From the NCBI GenBank assembly GCA_006384855.1, contig VCJN01002753.1, positions 62,001 to 126,000 on the forward strand: a stretch of 64,000 nt of DNA. The letters run 5' to 3'. Position 1 is the first letter of the stretch. The number at the start of each line of letters is the position of its first letter. The translations under genes were made by a program, and so were the position numbers. Source of the DNA: Tetraselmis striata (Eukaryota > Chlorophyta > Chlorodendrophyceae > Chlorodendrales > Chlorodendraceae). The notes beneath the pieces are model-generated. The model had not been told where the DNA came from and did not search any database. It saw nothing but the letters and a program-made list of their open reading frames with translations. Of this stretch, positions 35,994 to 47,824 are shown one piece after another.

Positions 35994-37479
35994 CTCGGAA
36001 GCGGCCGCGTGCGTCGACAGGCGCCGCTGGACTTGCTGCCTGGCGGGCGGTGCTAGGCGGTCGGGGCCCTTGGATATGGGTGTGTTGGCGAGGAACGGGG
36101 GTTACCTCACTACACTCGGCAAATCGGCGGCCAGGAGCAAAATACGCTGCAGCTGTCACACACGCATGTGCTGTGCTGGCAATGACGAATGCGCAAACGA
36201 CCGCTGCTGACTACGATAGGAGAAGGGGGGGCCAACGAGGACGATGGAATATATTAATTCGGAGCAGTGGAGTAGCGACTAGCGACAATACTGGTACTGG
36301 TACTAATGTTATGGTGCGGGTAGCGGGGCGAGAAACTGCGGCCTAGGTTGGCCGGGACGGGCGCGCGCGGAGTGGCGGGGCACTTGATTGCTTTTCGTCG
36401 CTGGCAAATGGGCTGACTCACCGCCGGAAACATCCGCTCCGCCAGTCGGTGTTGAAGGGGAGAATAATTTGGTTTCATCTGCATTATCGGTTTCGTCATG
36501 GTCGATGTCGTGCCCCTGCAGCTTGCCGTCGCCCTTTTTGGCGATACTGACCTCATACTGCCGGTACGAATAGTACCAGAAATACCCATACTCACACAGG
36601 TCGTCGTTTTCATCCGAGCGTTGTTGCCGAGATTCGGCCACCGCCACTCTGGCGGTACGCCGGCGCTGATGGTGCCACTGCGGGCAACAACGCACGCGCC
36701 GTGAAGGGGCATAGCACGCCCTCCACCGGGAACCGGGGCGCATATGGTGAATGCCCTGCGGCGGGAGGCAGCGTCTGAGGGCCGACGCCCAGCAGCGGCA
36801 GCAACCGCAGACATATGCTTGCAGGGGAGGAACGATTTGTTCACGACCCCGGTCTATGGTTGGATAACAGATGCGGCGAACCTATCTGTCTACTTCCCCG
36901 CGCAGACTGGAGGATCATCCACTCACTACCTTTCGCTGGCGGATACTCGCTACTCTTACAACGTGGAGCCGTGTCACTGTTGCTGTGCGTCCCTATGCCC
37001 TCCCGGTTGGGAGGTGTAAACTGTGGGATGATGTGATTGACACCAAATACGGGTAAGGGATCAGCATCATCAGCGCACCCACGGCACTCGCCGCCCGCGA
37101 AGATGGCGGTTTCGCGGGACATACGACTACAGGGTACCCGTATACAGCAACAGACTACCCGTAGCCTCTAATATTGATTTTGGAGTGCGGTAGCGACCCG
37201 CTACCAGGTTCCCGGGATCGGTGCCCAAAAAAGGCGACTCGGCCGATTGCTGCTGCTTTGTGGGCATATATCCTCATCTTCCCTCGAGCTAGCCGGCCCT
37301 GGTAGTCACACCATGAATGCGATGGCGTATGATGGACATATACGCATTTACATCAAACACAGGTGAAATGCTACATCTTGCCAGATATGCAATAATGCAT
37401 TACCTCGCATGCACTACGCGCCGGTGTACATCTAGGGTTATCTAGGGTATTTCTATGCCCTACTCTGACGACATGCGAG
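35994..37479. other. Upstream region of 5-oxoprolinase, one weak exon candidate
   Basis: Should contain the 5-oxoprolinase promoter. On the minus strand 36,422-36,650 reads as an acidic, Tyr-rich stretch (ENDDLCEYGYFWYYSYRQYE, HDIDHDETDNADETK) between an acceptor-like ccgccag and a strong donor GGCG then GTGAGTC. No partner exon or family was found, so I do not call a gene. The rest holds nothing I can support. Confidence 0.25.
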
Positions 37480-38260
37480 GTGATGTTACGGGCGAACGTA
37501 GGGCTAGCTGAGGGGGCGCACCTTGCACTTGAGTGGAGGGCACTAGCCGCGCGTGACGCCGCTAAATTAGTAAAGGCATCGGTGTGGGCGCGTTACGATT
37601 CGTCGGCACCGTAAGCACGCACAAAACCTGGGGTATATATGTCCATGCGTCATGCGTCAAACCCGTTGCCACAATACGGTGTGGGTGTCCCGCAGGGGGA
37701 GTGGCCGGGCTGCACATTATGATACAATTACGCACCCGACTATTCCCCACTGCCCGCCGATTGGCCCGCATTCATGCATGCCATGCCTGAGCAGCTCCTT
37801 GAACACTGCCCTGCACGATGTGGCGGAGGTGAATCTGAGTGAGGCTATCGAACATATGTTGTGGATGAGCGCCCGTGGTGGAGTTTCACCGTCAAAATGT
37901 GGGGTTGTTAGTTCCGGAGTTCGGGGATTTTATTAGTGGTAGTCAAGTTGTTGCGAACACACCTGAGGACTTAACTGCCTTGATTTTTGGCAGGGTCCTC
38001 CCCGGCCTCCCTTCACGGCGCCCTGGATTTTATTGGGAAAACAATGGGAAAATTTTCCAGCTATATGGCGTCGGGCCCTCCCTCACATCGCCTTTTTTGT
38101 TTCACATGTACAGGTATCGCACACTGTATTATGTTTTGCTCCGCCGGTTGGGGCTTGCCCCAACTCGCATTACTCGAATGGGCCGACGCCCAAACGGGTA
38201 GGGCGGACCTTTCGTCGTCAGTGCCGGGTATTTTGATGGCAGTGTTTTAGATGTGATCGA
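37480..38260 (+). mobile_element. LINE 3' fragment, second copy
   Basis: Plus-strand counterpart of 12,430-13,330. Shared in order: gggcgaacgtaggg, the words around gccgctaaa-tagta, gcgcgttacgattcgtcgg, the stretch coding GLHIMIQLRT, the knuckle segment (IEHML), and LLVPEFG with TPEDLTAL. Frames drift through several changes. It stops near 38,260 and lacks the R1 sequence that follows the first copy, so R1 is not an obligatory part of this element or was lost here. Confidence 0.65.
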
Positions 38261-39394
38261 ACAGTATTGGAAATAGCCTTCAATTAGTCTTGCAAAATGC
38301 TTTGGCGATTTGCTTGTTGACTGTAACTATACATGGGCCTAGTAATTTATGGTATTTTCCATTTTTTAATTCATAGTAAATCTCTATTACTTCAAACTCC
38401 CGAATCAAAAATTAACCCATGTGGTAAGAGTAATATAAAGTAATATATTGCTGGAGCTCAAGTTTTGGCACGTTTGACTCGCAAACACATTGGCGATGGC
38501 AGCCAAAGGGCTTGTTACAGTGCATGTTGCACACCATGTCTACTCGCTACATGTGTGCATCAGGCAAAAACAATCATAGCATCCTCCGCAGGGGGTGCTA
38601 GGGGTTCTTGGGGTGTTGCTTGACCCTGCTCAGCTAGCAGGTCGTTAGCCTCTACATCAATCAGCGCATCCTCAACCATATTCAGCACATCATTGACGTA
38701 GTTCTCCAGCAAGCGCAAATTCACTGACATAGCAATACTGCAACTTCACCACATTCTCATGTTTCATTGAGAGAAGCGCGGGTCTTGGTGGCTACGCGCA
38801 TGTGGACGATATTCGTGCGCTCCACAGGGCATGCGGCGGGCGAGCATGTCAAGATGCGGAGAGCAATCTCCCTCCGAAGGCATGGCTTGACGCGACTACT
38901 CCATAACTGCAGTGCACATGCCGCGGCCTGGCACCAGCTGTGCCAATCAGCTGCGTACCGACGGGGTGCTAGCCGGTTCGCCCGCCATGACGCATGCTAG
39001 TGGCACAAGCAGTCGCCTCCTCGCCTGCCCGGGACGTGGCGCCTAGCTCTGCTGGGCGGGAGGACGGCAGTGCGCAGTTTACTTCACTCTGCTTTACAGG
39101 TACTGGTACTCAAAATAACACTCTCGCATCGCGCGTCTGGCGCGCAGCGGGGCCCGGTACCCGCCGCGCGCTCGGGGCAATTTCTTATTAGTAAAATACC
39201 GGTAAAATACATGAGCTAGCAGCAGCAGAAATAACTATTTAAAAATAGTGGCCCATAGATAGCTGGATTTCCTTCTGGATTTCTGTGTGGATTTCTTGAA
39301 TGTTGCATCTTGCACATGTAACCATGAAAACCCCCGAAACAAAAATATATAGGTAGCGACCAGTGGCCCAGGTGTAAGGATTTAACTGTAACGT
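38261..39394. other. AT-rich spacer, no gene
   Basis: No open frame with protein character. Nothing recognised. Confidence 0.4.
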
Positions 39395-39510
39395 AGCGTC
39401 GCCTACCCATCAGGGATTTCCTTACTACAGGGTACCTGGATCGCTGCCCAAAAGGCCGTCTTCGAGACGCTGCAAGGGTTTCACTGGTGCCAGTCCTGTC
39501 CCGGGGGCGA
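39395..39510 (-). repeat. Dispersed short repeat R3, fullest copy
   Basis: Reverse-complement match of 24,520-24,625, starting about 190 bases upstream of the COQ2 start codon. It may lie in the COQ2 promoter or 5' untranslated region. Confidence 0.65.
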
Positions 39511-39700
39511 AAAAAACCAGTACGTATGCGCAGATACCGCTGTAGCAGGGCATCGACAGACGTTCGGTCATTGTCGCCACACAGTCATACAGCCGCCGGC
39601 GCCAGCGCGGCTACTCGCAGCGCGGAACCGGCGAAGCGCGCCCACAAAGCACAGCGACGCATCTGCCAGCCCAAAAGCAGCTGAGGCGGGGGCTGGAGCG

Positions 39701-41652
39701 ATGCAGGCCGCGCGGCGATCGGCGTGGCGCGCGCTTTGCGCGGTCCGGCAGCCGCTGAGCAGCAGCAGCCATCGCCCAAGCGGCTGTGCCTGCGCGGTGG
39801 AAGCCTGGACAGGGCTGCAGGGCTACCTTGCCACCGACTCTGATTGGGAGCAACCGTCTGGCTGGGCAGCGTCAGTCGGCGGTAGCCCTAGGTGGGAACC
39901 GTCGTGCTGGCGAGGGCATCAAGTGGACAGCAGTAGGGGCGCGCGATCACTTGCGAGGAGGGAACCCCTGCCGTTCTCATCCGAAGGCCTGCAAACCGCC
40001 CCAGCCTCCACAATAAAAATCCAGCCGCCCACATTAGAGCGCAGACACCTTCAAGGGCTGGCCTCCGGCGGCAGATGCCATGTTGGAAGCGGGTGGCCCG
40101 ACACAACGCATATGTGGCCTGATGGCCGCCGAAGCTACAAGCCGCCGCCGACCATTGAGCGCGCCGCTGAGCAGGCTGACTCAAGAGAGCAGCCATCAGT
40201 GTCCACTCGCACCTCAGAGCCCGCTGATGGCGATGGGGATAGTGTCGTGCCGCGGCCCCGCGTAACGTGGGCGGACCGGCACGCTCCGACAGCCGTGCTC
40301 CCGTACATCAAGCTCATGCGTGCCGACTCCCCGATTGGGACTTACCTACTGGCGATGCCCTGCCTTTGGTCGATCGCCCTCGCCGGTGAGCCTGGCGCGT
40401 TGCCTGACCTCTACAATATGGGCCTCTTCTCGGTGGGAGCCTTCCTGCTGCGCTCTGCAGGCTGCACAGTGAACGACTTGTGGTACGTATAGCCACCTCC
40501 GTACCCTTTGTGAAATTGACAGTCTAATACTCGATAGATGAATAGACATATTCAAACATTCGTTCCTATATCTACATTTGTTGTCAAATATGGACAGAGT
40601 TTCCAATCTCCTTCTGCTCATTGGCTGTCCGCCCACCCTGCAGCATCAATGGCAAAGATGACCATGCACGCAGGGGGTAGGGGCAGGGAAGCAAGTTGCC
40701 CTGTGATAGAGCTGACGTAATTCTGGCACAGGGACCGGGAGCTTGATGCCAAGGTGGAGAGGACAAAGCAGCGTCCGCTTGCCTCAGGTTGTTGTCCTCC
40801 CCGAGCTCAGTCCCCTTCCATGGCCTCCTTGCGCGCCTCTCCACCAGTGGCACAAAGCACTGACCCCCATCTGCCTCTTACTAAAGGTGCCATCACGCCC
40901 GCAGCAGCGGTCGGGGCGCTAGGCCTGCAGCTGCTGTTGGGGCTGGGCATCCTGCTCCAGCTGAACGATTACAGCCGGCTGCTGGGTGCGTCCTCGCTGC
41001 TGCTGGTGGGCAGCTACCCGCTCATGAAGCGCGTCACCTACTGGCCGCAGGCCTTCCTGGGGCTGACCATCAACTGGGGCGCCATGCTGGGCTACGCGGC
41101 GGTGCAAGGCCACTGCGACTGGCCGCTGGTGCTACCACTATACGCGGCCGGCATCACTTGGACGCTGGTGTATGACACCATCTACGCGCACCAGGTCCGT
41201 GCAGGGCGCTTCTGATTGGGGCCGGCGGCACGCTGATCTTTGCGCTCCGCAATGTAGCAATCATTGCTGTGCTTATATAGAGTAACAATGTTGCATCCTC
41301 CATTACGTATGCTGCTGCCTGATGCTATTTGCAGGATAAGCAGGACGACGTGCACGCCGGCGTTAAGTCGACTGCGTTGCTGTTTGGGCAACACACCAAA
41401 GGCGTTCTCGCAGGCTTCGCCACGCTCAGTACTGCCAGCCTCGCAGCCTGTGGCGCTGCCGCTGGTGCGGGCACGCCTTTCTACTGTGGGGTGGCGGCGG
41501 TGGCGGCACACTACGCCTGGCAGCTTGGCACTGTGGACCTGGATGACCGCGCCGACTGCATGGCCAAGTTTGTCTCCAACAAGTGGCTCGGCCTAGCTAT
41601 GACCGGCGGAATCGTGGCGGACAAACTGCTAATGGCGCCGCTCGTGATGTGA
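39701..41652 (+). CDS. COQ2: 4-hydroxybenzoate polyprenyltransferase, mitochondrial (COQ2 type)
   Basis: Attaches the polyprenyl tail to 4-hydroxybenzoate in ubiquinone synthesis, in the inner mitochondrial membrane. Exons 39701-40482, 40732-40787, 40887-41194 and 41335-41652, all in phase; 487 residues. The UbiA motifs are intact: the first Asp-rich site is [19 protein letters not shown], made by joining exons 1 and 2, and the second is [13 protein letters not shown] at the start of exon 4. Hydrophobic helices alternate between them (for example [44 protein letters not shown]). The first 200 residues are long and low in complexity; the opening [19 protein letters not shown] is a good mitochondrial presequence, while the rest of that extension is unusual for the family. 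Chosen ATG is the first in frame. Confidence 0.95.
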
Positions 41653-42884
41653 TTAACTTAATGCTGCAGGTGCCGGATGGATCTTACCACTCCTAAGCAT
41701 TCGTTGCTTGGTTTGCAGTCAGCTATGAAAGCAATGAAAGCTATGAAAGCGGCAAATTTGAAGCGCGCCGTCTAGTCAAATTTGAAGCGCGCCGTCTGTC
41801 TCTTAATTATCCCCTCTCCGCCTCTAGGCAAGTGGCCGCAACTTGTAGGCCCCTGTGACACATGATTGCCATGCTTTCCATTCGTCACACTGTTGTGGCA
41901 CTTTTCAACTAAAAGTTACTGTACAATTCCAGTATGGCCACAGGCGAACACGGCTAAATGTGATGTGCTCAGCATTCTATCGTTAATCGTGTCTGCCATG
42001 TGTATCGGCGGTGCGGCGGTGCGGTGCGGCTCGCGCGCCTCTAGAAGTTTGTCGTTGCTCTACCGTGTGTCCTGCAGGTCTCGTCCACAGTACTTACGTG
42101 GTCGCTGAACTCTGCACCATGATCTACGTGAATCACAGGCGCAGCTAGAGCAACATGCCAACTCGCACGCAAACGTATCACTTGTCCCTTGGTCTGCAGC
42201 TCAGTGTGGTTGTGAACGACGCACAACGCAACCCTATGCCTGGTATAAGGATTACAGGTATGTGATATCTATGGCTATTTGAGGATGCCGCGGATAATCA
42301 GGGGTTACTACATGCGACGTTTTACCGGACGCCCGTACGCACGGAAGGTATTAGAGTAACCCGTACAGATATCCAGTATCGCGCGGCATCGTCAACGATC
42401 TCAATAGCACCCGTACCGTACCTGGTACACTTGCGCGCTACTATTATCTTACCAGTCTTTCTTTTTTCGTAGCATAGTTTATGATAGAGGCTGCAGCCCG
42501 CCCGTCGTAGCAGCGATGACTGCTGCCAGTCATCGTGGTTAAATATAGCTGCGAATGGATAATGATTCGCGCGTTTTCTGATTACTATAGTCGCAATGTG
42601 AGTACGGGATAGTCAGCAAAGGGTCACCGCCCCGCCAGCAGTCGTAGCTAGGCCCCAGGTCGATCATCCCCGGTGCCTCACAAGACAGGCCGGGCGTCGT
42701 GAACGCGTGGCCTGCTGCGAACTCCCCATAAATCGGCCACGCAGCTGTGCCAAAACGCCCACCGCGAGCATGGCGGAGCACCAGTGTGATAGCCGGTATG
42801 CATTCGGTATATCGTGATGAAAATCATCGCCAGCGCTTTTACCTCCGCACTCATCCTGTACGTGGCACACAACGGTGCTGTGGG
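41653..42884. other. Spacer between COQ2 and the secreted-protein gene
   Basis: No gene supported. A 22-base word (gtcaaatttgaagcgcgccgt-like) is repeated in tandem at about 41,752-41,796. I did not find a clear TGTAA close to the COQ2 stop. Confidence 0.4.
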
Positions 42885-43689
42885 ATGAAACTCTACTGCA
42901 CTCGCATTTTCGCGCTGTGCCTGAGCGTTGGCCTGCTGCACCAGGCGACCGCTCGTAGTACGCTATCTTCGCGGAAAAGCTCAACAGGGTCATCGGTGGC
43001 TGGCTCGACGGGATCGTCGTCTGACGTGCCGTTGTCGTCTGAGCGGAACAATCTGCGCCGCCCCCCTGACTATGACGACGAGTACTGCTACTTTGAAACT
43101 GCCGACTCCGCACAGTCCTCTGGGACCACACCATTCTTTCAGCGAAGCTACTACACCTGCATCGACCCCGGCACAGGTGCACCTGAGAAGGCGGTGGTGC
43201 TGGACGGCGACGGCAACACAGATCTGCCAGGCATCGTTTCTGCAAAGGAGGTAGTCGTCGAGAGCATCACGATCGTCGCCCCCGCCGCGGCGCGGCGTAG
43301 TCTATTGGCCCCAGTTAGTCGAACCCTCTCCCTGAACTCAGAGGGGACGCTTGTTTCCGATGGCGAACCTGTCACCGAGAGCACAAAGACCTTGCAACCC
43401 ATCACAGAAGCGGACTTTACAAAGCCGAACACAACCATCGCGGGGTACGGAGCGCCGCCATCCTGCGTCGACGCGTTGGGCGTCGACTACTGCGACTTGG
43501 ACTATGGTCCTGACGCAGACTTTGTCATTGTCAACGGAGACAACGACAACACGACTGCGAGCTTTTCCATGAACTTCGAGCTGTACAAGCAAGGCGATCG
43601 GGTTTACTTCTCCTGGGACGAGTGGATGTACTTTGTAGCTAATGATTGGCCCAACCGATGGAATGGTGCGAGCCCTGGTGGACCCCCTC

Positions 43690-43722
<33 letters not shown>

Positions 43723-44173
43723 CCCGGCTTCCACGGCCAATCCTGGCAATTCTTCTCTTCCACAACAACACGCTAGTTGATATCAAATGCAGCCTGGTCC
43801 CAAGTATAATCTTCCGAAAAGACTTTAGTATCCTGACACTTAGCCCAATACCTTGATGAACTTTCTTTCAGGGCCTGATTCTTACGATCTGATGATGTTG
43901 AAGATTGGCACCATTGCCGACAACATATATCACCCGCAGCGCCAGATAGTTTGCCCGGGAGCCATGCAGCAGTCCTACCGGTCACAGCTGCAGGCATTGG
44001 CAACACCACCAGCCGCCAACGTCTTCACAACCTTTTCAGCTCGCACACCTTCTACCGCGACAGTTATAATCCACACAGACGGAGGTGTGTACGTCAACTT
44101 CGAGTCAGATGAGAGCGACGTCATCCTCCGCGTCACCCTGCAGTCTTGCTCTTGGAATGTGCCTTCCAACTAG
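42885..44173 (+). CDS. Secreted protein of unknown family
   Basis: Two exons, 42885-43677 and 43872-44173, joined in phase 1 (SPG then PDSYD); 364 residues. I start it at 42,885 because the preceding 46 codons of the open frame have no protein character and this Met begins a textbook signal peptide (MKLYCTRIFALCLSVGLLHQ). After a Ser-rich linker come Tyr/Asp-rich segments (DYDDEYCYFE, RSYYTCIDPGTG), a central acidic part with NGDNDNTTASFSMNFELY, WDEWMYFVANDWPNRW, and a C-terminal part with FESDESDVILRVTLQSCSW. About seven cysteines after the signal could form disulphides. No transmembrane segment follows the signal, so secretion to wall, vacuole or medium is likely. I recognise no domain. The intron holds a C run of roughly 30 bases just after its GTGGACCCC donor. 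Confidence 0.7.
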
Positions 44174-46571
44174 ATAGAATATAACTTAAAGCCCCCTCTT
44201 GGGCATATATGCCCGCGTTTATTTGCGAGGGGACAGCCATTTTCAGCATCCAGTCACTTTGATTGATTACTCCCTGAATATATCTGTAATTTACTTTCAA
44301 TCCCACCTGACCTCTGGGCGCCCCGCCCGCTTGCAAATGCTTGTACTACCCCCGTCTGAGAAAGGTTACTAGTACAAACACAAGCATACTGGCAACGCCC
44401 TGAGCTCGTTTTATATATCGCTTCGGTGCTTAGTGCCCTTACATGCTTGCTTGTGGGCTGCGACAACCCTAGTGCTATCGACATCTCCTGCCCCACGGGG
44501 GCTGCCTTGCAAGCAGCCGATCGTTACCTATAGCCGCCCATTAAAATGTGTGACAAAAAGAGCAGAGAGAGAGAGTGGGGAAGGGGGGAGGGGGACACAG
44601 ATAGAAGGGAGTGTACTTCAATAATGGGTTTGTCAGGACTAAAGGGCAGTATGGCGGGAACCCAATGGTGGCCGGGAAGCCACCAATCGATGTCTGTATG
44701 GACTGGTGCAAATAATCCGACCTCGTATATATCTATCAGGTAGCATCGGTATGGTTTCTGCGTCAATATACTTATTGAGTGTAACACACGATTGGATAAC
44801 TGTAGAGGGTACTAGTCCTTACATGTTCTATAGTCAAGGGCGGTAAAGGCTTTCTCGTCAGGCTAAATTTGATTTTGATTTTGCACAAACGGTGCCAGAA
44901 ATCTATCCGTTGTATTTCAATATATCTAAATGCATTAAACAATCCTCTTAATAAATAGTGACTAAAGCTGACACTCCTAAACTAGTCATTTGTAACTAAC
45001 AAACTAGAAGTTATGTTTTGCTATTGTTTTGCGCTGATAACATATGTATATACGCTTTATATATTGGTATTGTTCCGGGGCTCACATGCGGTGCCAAACT
45101 CACGACCGCCAGTCTGTTGCTATGATTCTGCAATGCGCGGCAATTAGAATAAATTAGACTTGAAAGTGGCTTGAGAATCTGGCTTTTCTCGAAAGAAAAA
45201 TAAGATATGTATTTAGTCGTATTGCAAATTGATTTCGTAAAGCTCTGATCAGGAGTGACATTGTTTCATTTTGTGTACTGCCCCTTTATTCGGGACGAAC
45301 AGTTCATGTGCATTATATTTGAGTAGAAGATGGCAATAATACACGAGTCATGCGGACCGATGTACAACGATGAGATTAGGATCCTTAACGATTCCTGCAT
45401 ACTACACATAAGTACGATGAGTACTACAACGCCGCACGTATAATTATGCATGATATAATATCCTGATCGCCTGTGGTTGCAGTAGCTCGTGGTTAATATA
45501 GTATCGTCGTGGCAATGCCAGCACTCCAGTAATCAGGTTTTATTATTGAAAGCGGCTGTTTGCAACGCTGGAAGGGTGGCAGATTAAAACACGGCCACGC
45601 GCCGCTGTTCAAATTAATTGCCACCTACGCGATACGCTGTTCGCCGTGCATGTTTGGGCGGCTTGTTTGGCGCCCTTACAGTATAATTATCTAGTCGCGC
45701 CGCACCACGCGCGCGCGGGGCCCCGTCAAACCGACATTCCAAGCCAATCTATCCACTCGCACGCTCGACCACGACTATCGCACCAAGTCGACCCCAAACA
45801 CCCTTCAACCACAGCCTTGGCGCACTAAGCCTGCTAGCTCAGCGACCATTCCGCGGCGGTGGCGACTCGTTCACGAGGTCGAGCGACTCGTTAGCTGCCG
45901 AGCGGCTGCAAAGGCGCTCGGGGGCAGACGTTGGGACGGCTGTCAATGGGTAAATAAAGCGCGCCAAGTGGAGGCCGGCACCACGACCGTAGTTCTCACG
46001 TAGCGCGAAATTGCTGTACGGGTTACGAATACTCGCAAACTAATCCTTGGTAAGGATTGGTACGCATATGTAAGGATTATAGATTCGCTACTAGGTACCT
46101 GTGCCGCGTTTTTCTATGATTGAAATACTATATGGCAAAACGGCGGCGCCGTCGTCGCTGACACACATTGTCGCGATAGCGACTAAGGATTATGTTGCTA
46201 CAGAAATTTTTGGTTACAGGGTAGTCGGTCCGGTCAAGCCTTGACCGGCCTTGACCGCCAGCGCCGGCTCACTATTTTTTTTGGAGAGGTTCATCCGCCA
46301 GCTTTACCGGACATATCGCACCTCATTCGAAAGCTCTCGACGAGTACAGCTCAAATCCGATGAGTTTTCTCGCAGCGCGCCTGATTTTTTTTGGATGTTT
46401 ATACTGCGATAATGTACATGCAAGGCAGCGCCGCGCTCGAGTACTTAAGTGGCGGGCCCGCAGTGGCAATAGCGAGCGTACCCCGCAGGGGCGGCGCGCA
46501 GCAACACTTCGCAGTGCTGAATAGCGCAGTGCACATAAATATTACTATACAATTAATTTAAAAGGCGCAAT
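44174..46571. other. AT-rich spacer
   Basis: Begins with a TGTAA at 44,285-44,289 that probably serves the secreted-protein gene. From 44,780 to 45,500 the sequence is strongly AT-rich with no protein-like frame. A purine-rich patch (agagagagagtggggaagggg) lies near 44,562-44,592. No gene seen. Confidence 0.45.
44285..44289 (+). terminator. Poly(A) signal of the secreted-protein gene
   Basis: TGTAA, 112 bases after the stop codon; somewhat far, hence modest confidence. Confidence 0.4.
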
Positions 46572-47824
46572 TCATTGTGCTGCTGGAGCACTTGTGCCAA
46601 TCACCACCTCATGCATGTGCCGCTCAGCAACACGAAGATATATCCCACAATATGCATCACAGGGTTTCTCCAAAAGCGCGCTTTTTGAGTGGCAACTGTG
46701 GGATTTGTGCGCTGCTACTGCATAGGAATCTCTGTTGGGCACCACCTTTGTGCCAGCTTCTCCTGTGTCATGATCTATGACAACGACCAAGGAAGAGCGA
46801 TATCTTGCTGGGATAAAAGACGGGAAATGCACCTGAAGCTAAAAGCTCTGAAATACCCTGCCGCCGTTTCTCGTCCATTGCTTGTCGGGTGGTCTCCATA
46901 GAAGTAGCGCTGTCAGATACCAACCACAACAAGTACTCGAACGCCCAGCCATGCTTTTGCGAACGGAACATTGCATACAATTTACATGTATACATGCGTG
47001 ATTGTGTCATACATCCATGCATCAAACTATCTAAGCACTGATAGATTATGATGAGTTACCTCCGATATTGCTGCCAGCGCCTCCGAATCCGTCTCCGCCG
47101 ACGATCCGGCAGTCAGCGGAGCACTGACATGGTTGCGCATAGGGGCACCATTCGCAGGTCCCTGACTGGCCATGGTCATTAGTATGGCTAGTCGGTGATT
47201 GCGAGATAAAGAACCACCATCTATCTCATAGCAGTGAAAAGGCCGCAAAAGGTTATGGTCTGGGTTGGATGCCATCTTGGATAGATGCTTCCTCTTAAGC
47301 TTAGAATACGCCTCTGTGTGCACATACATCTGGGAGTTGCGAACAATAGGAACTGTTTTCTGCAACTCCTCTACAGGCTTGCCTGTGAACAAGGACAGAG
47401 TCCGATGCAGAAGCTTGTCGATGCTCCTCCGCGCAGATCAAAGTAAACGATAAGCTCCTGCAGATTGCATATGAATTTGTCGCCGTACTGCCTCTCGTTC
47501 TTCTTGGTGCTTATGATAGGTAACAACGATCTGTTGGCTATCGAGCTTGAATACTCAATAGCTCACCGGATATCTGGCTTACTGATTGTGGGGACGCACA
47601 GCACAGTCTCCATCCTGGCCTGGGCAACAAATCTCTGTCCCATCCTGGGCAACAAAACTGACATGGCTGGAGTGGACATCCCATATGTTATTGTTGGTGT
47701 ATATCTTAAAGACGCCATCGGAGGCTATGAACGGAGGCTTCATGTGTTTCCGCAAGTGCTTGTCTCTCTCGATCCCCTCGTGCTGCCCCACCGCGCCCCA
47801 GAAGGCCACGCAACCCTTCGGCTT
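46572..47824 (-). CDS. Unrecognised multi-exon gene, 3' part
   Basis: Four exons fit together without phase errors: about 47583-47824 (donor GTAAGC), 47060-47423 (donor GTAACT), 46857-46953 (donor GTATTT) and 46572-46807 ending in a stop. The product contains GCVAFWGAVGQHEGIERDKH, KPPFIASDGVFKIY, SLFTGKPVEELQKTVPIVR, YLLWLVSDSATSMETTRQAM, SSLVVVIDHDTGEAGTKVV and AYCGIYLRVAERHMHEV. Third codon positions of the first exon are mostly G or C although the region is AT-rich, which favours real coding. The 47,423 acceptor is weak and the 47,824 acceptor (ctctgcag) implies further exons upstream that I could not find. Competing plus-strand open frames overlap 47,465-48,266. No family recognised. Confidence 0.4.

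Noticed and set aside
36254-36844. 196-codon minus-strand open frame
   Set aside because: Composition is haphazard; only the other frame at 36,422-36,650 looks at all coding, and even that lacks partner exons.
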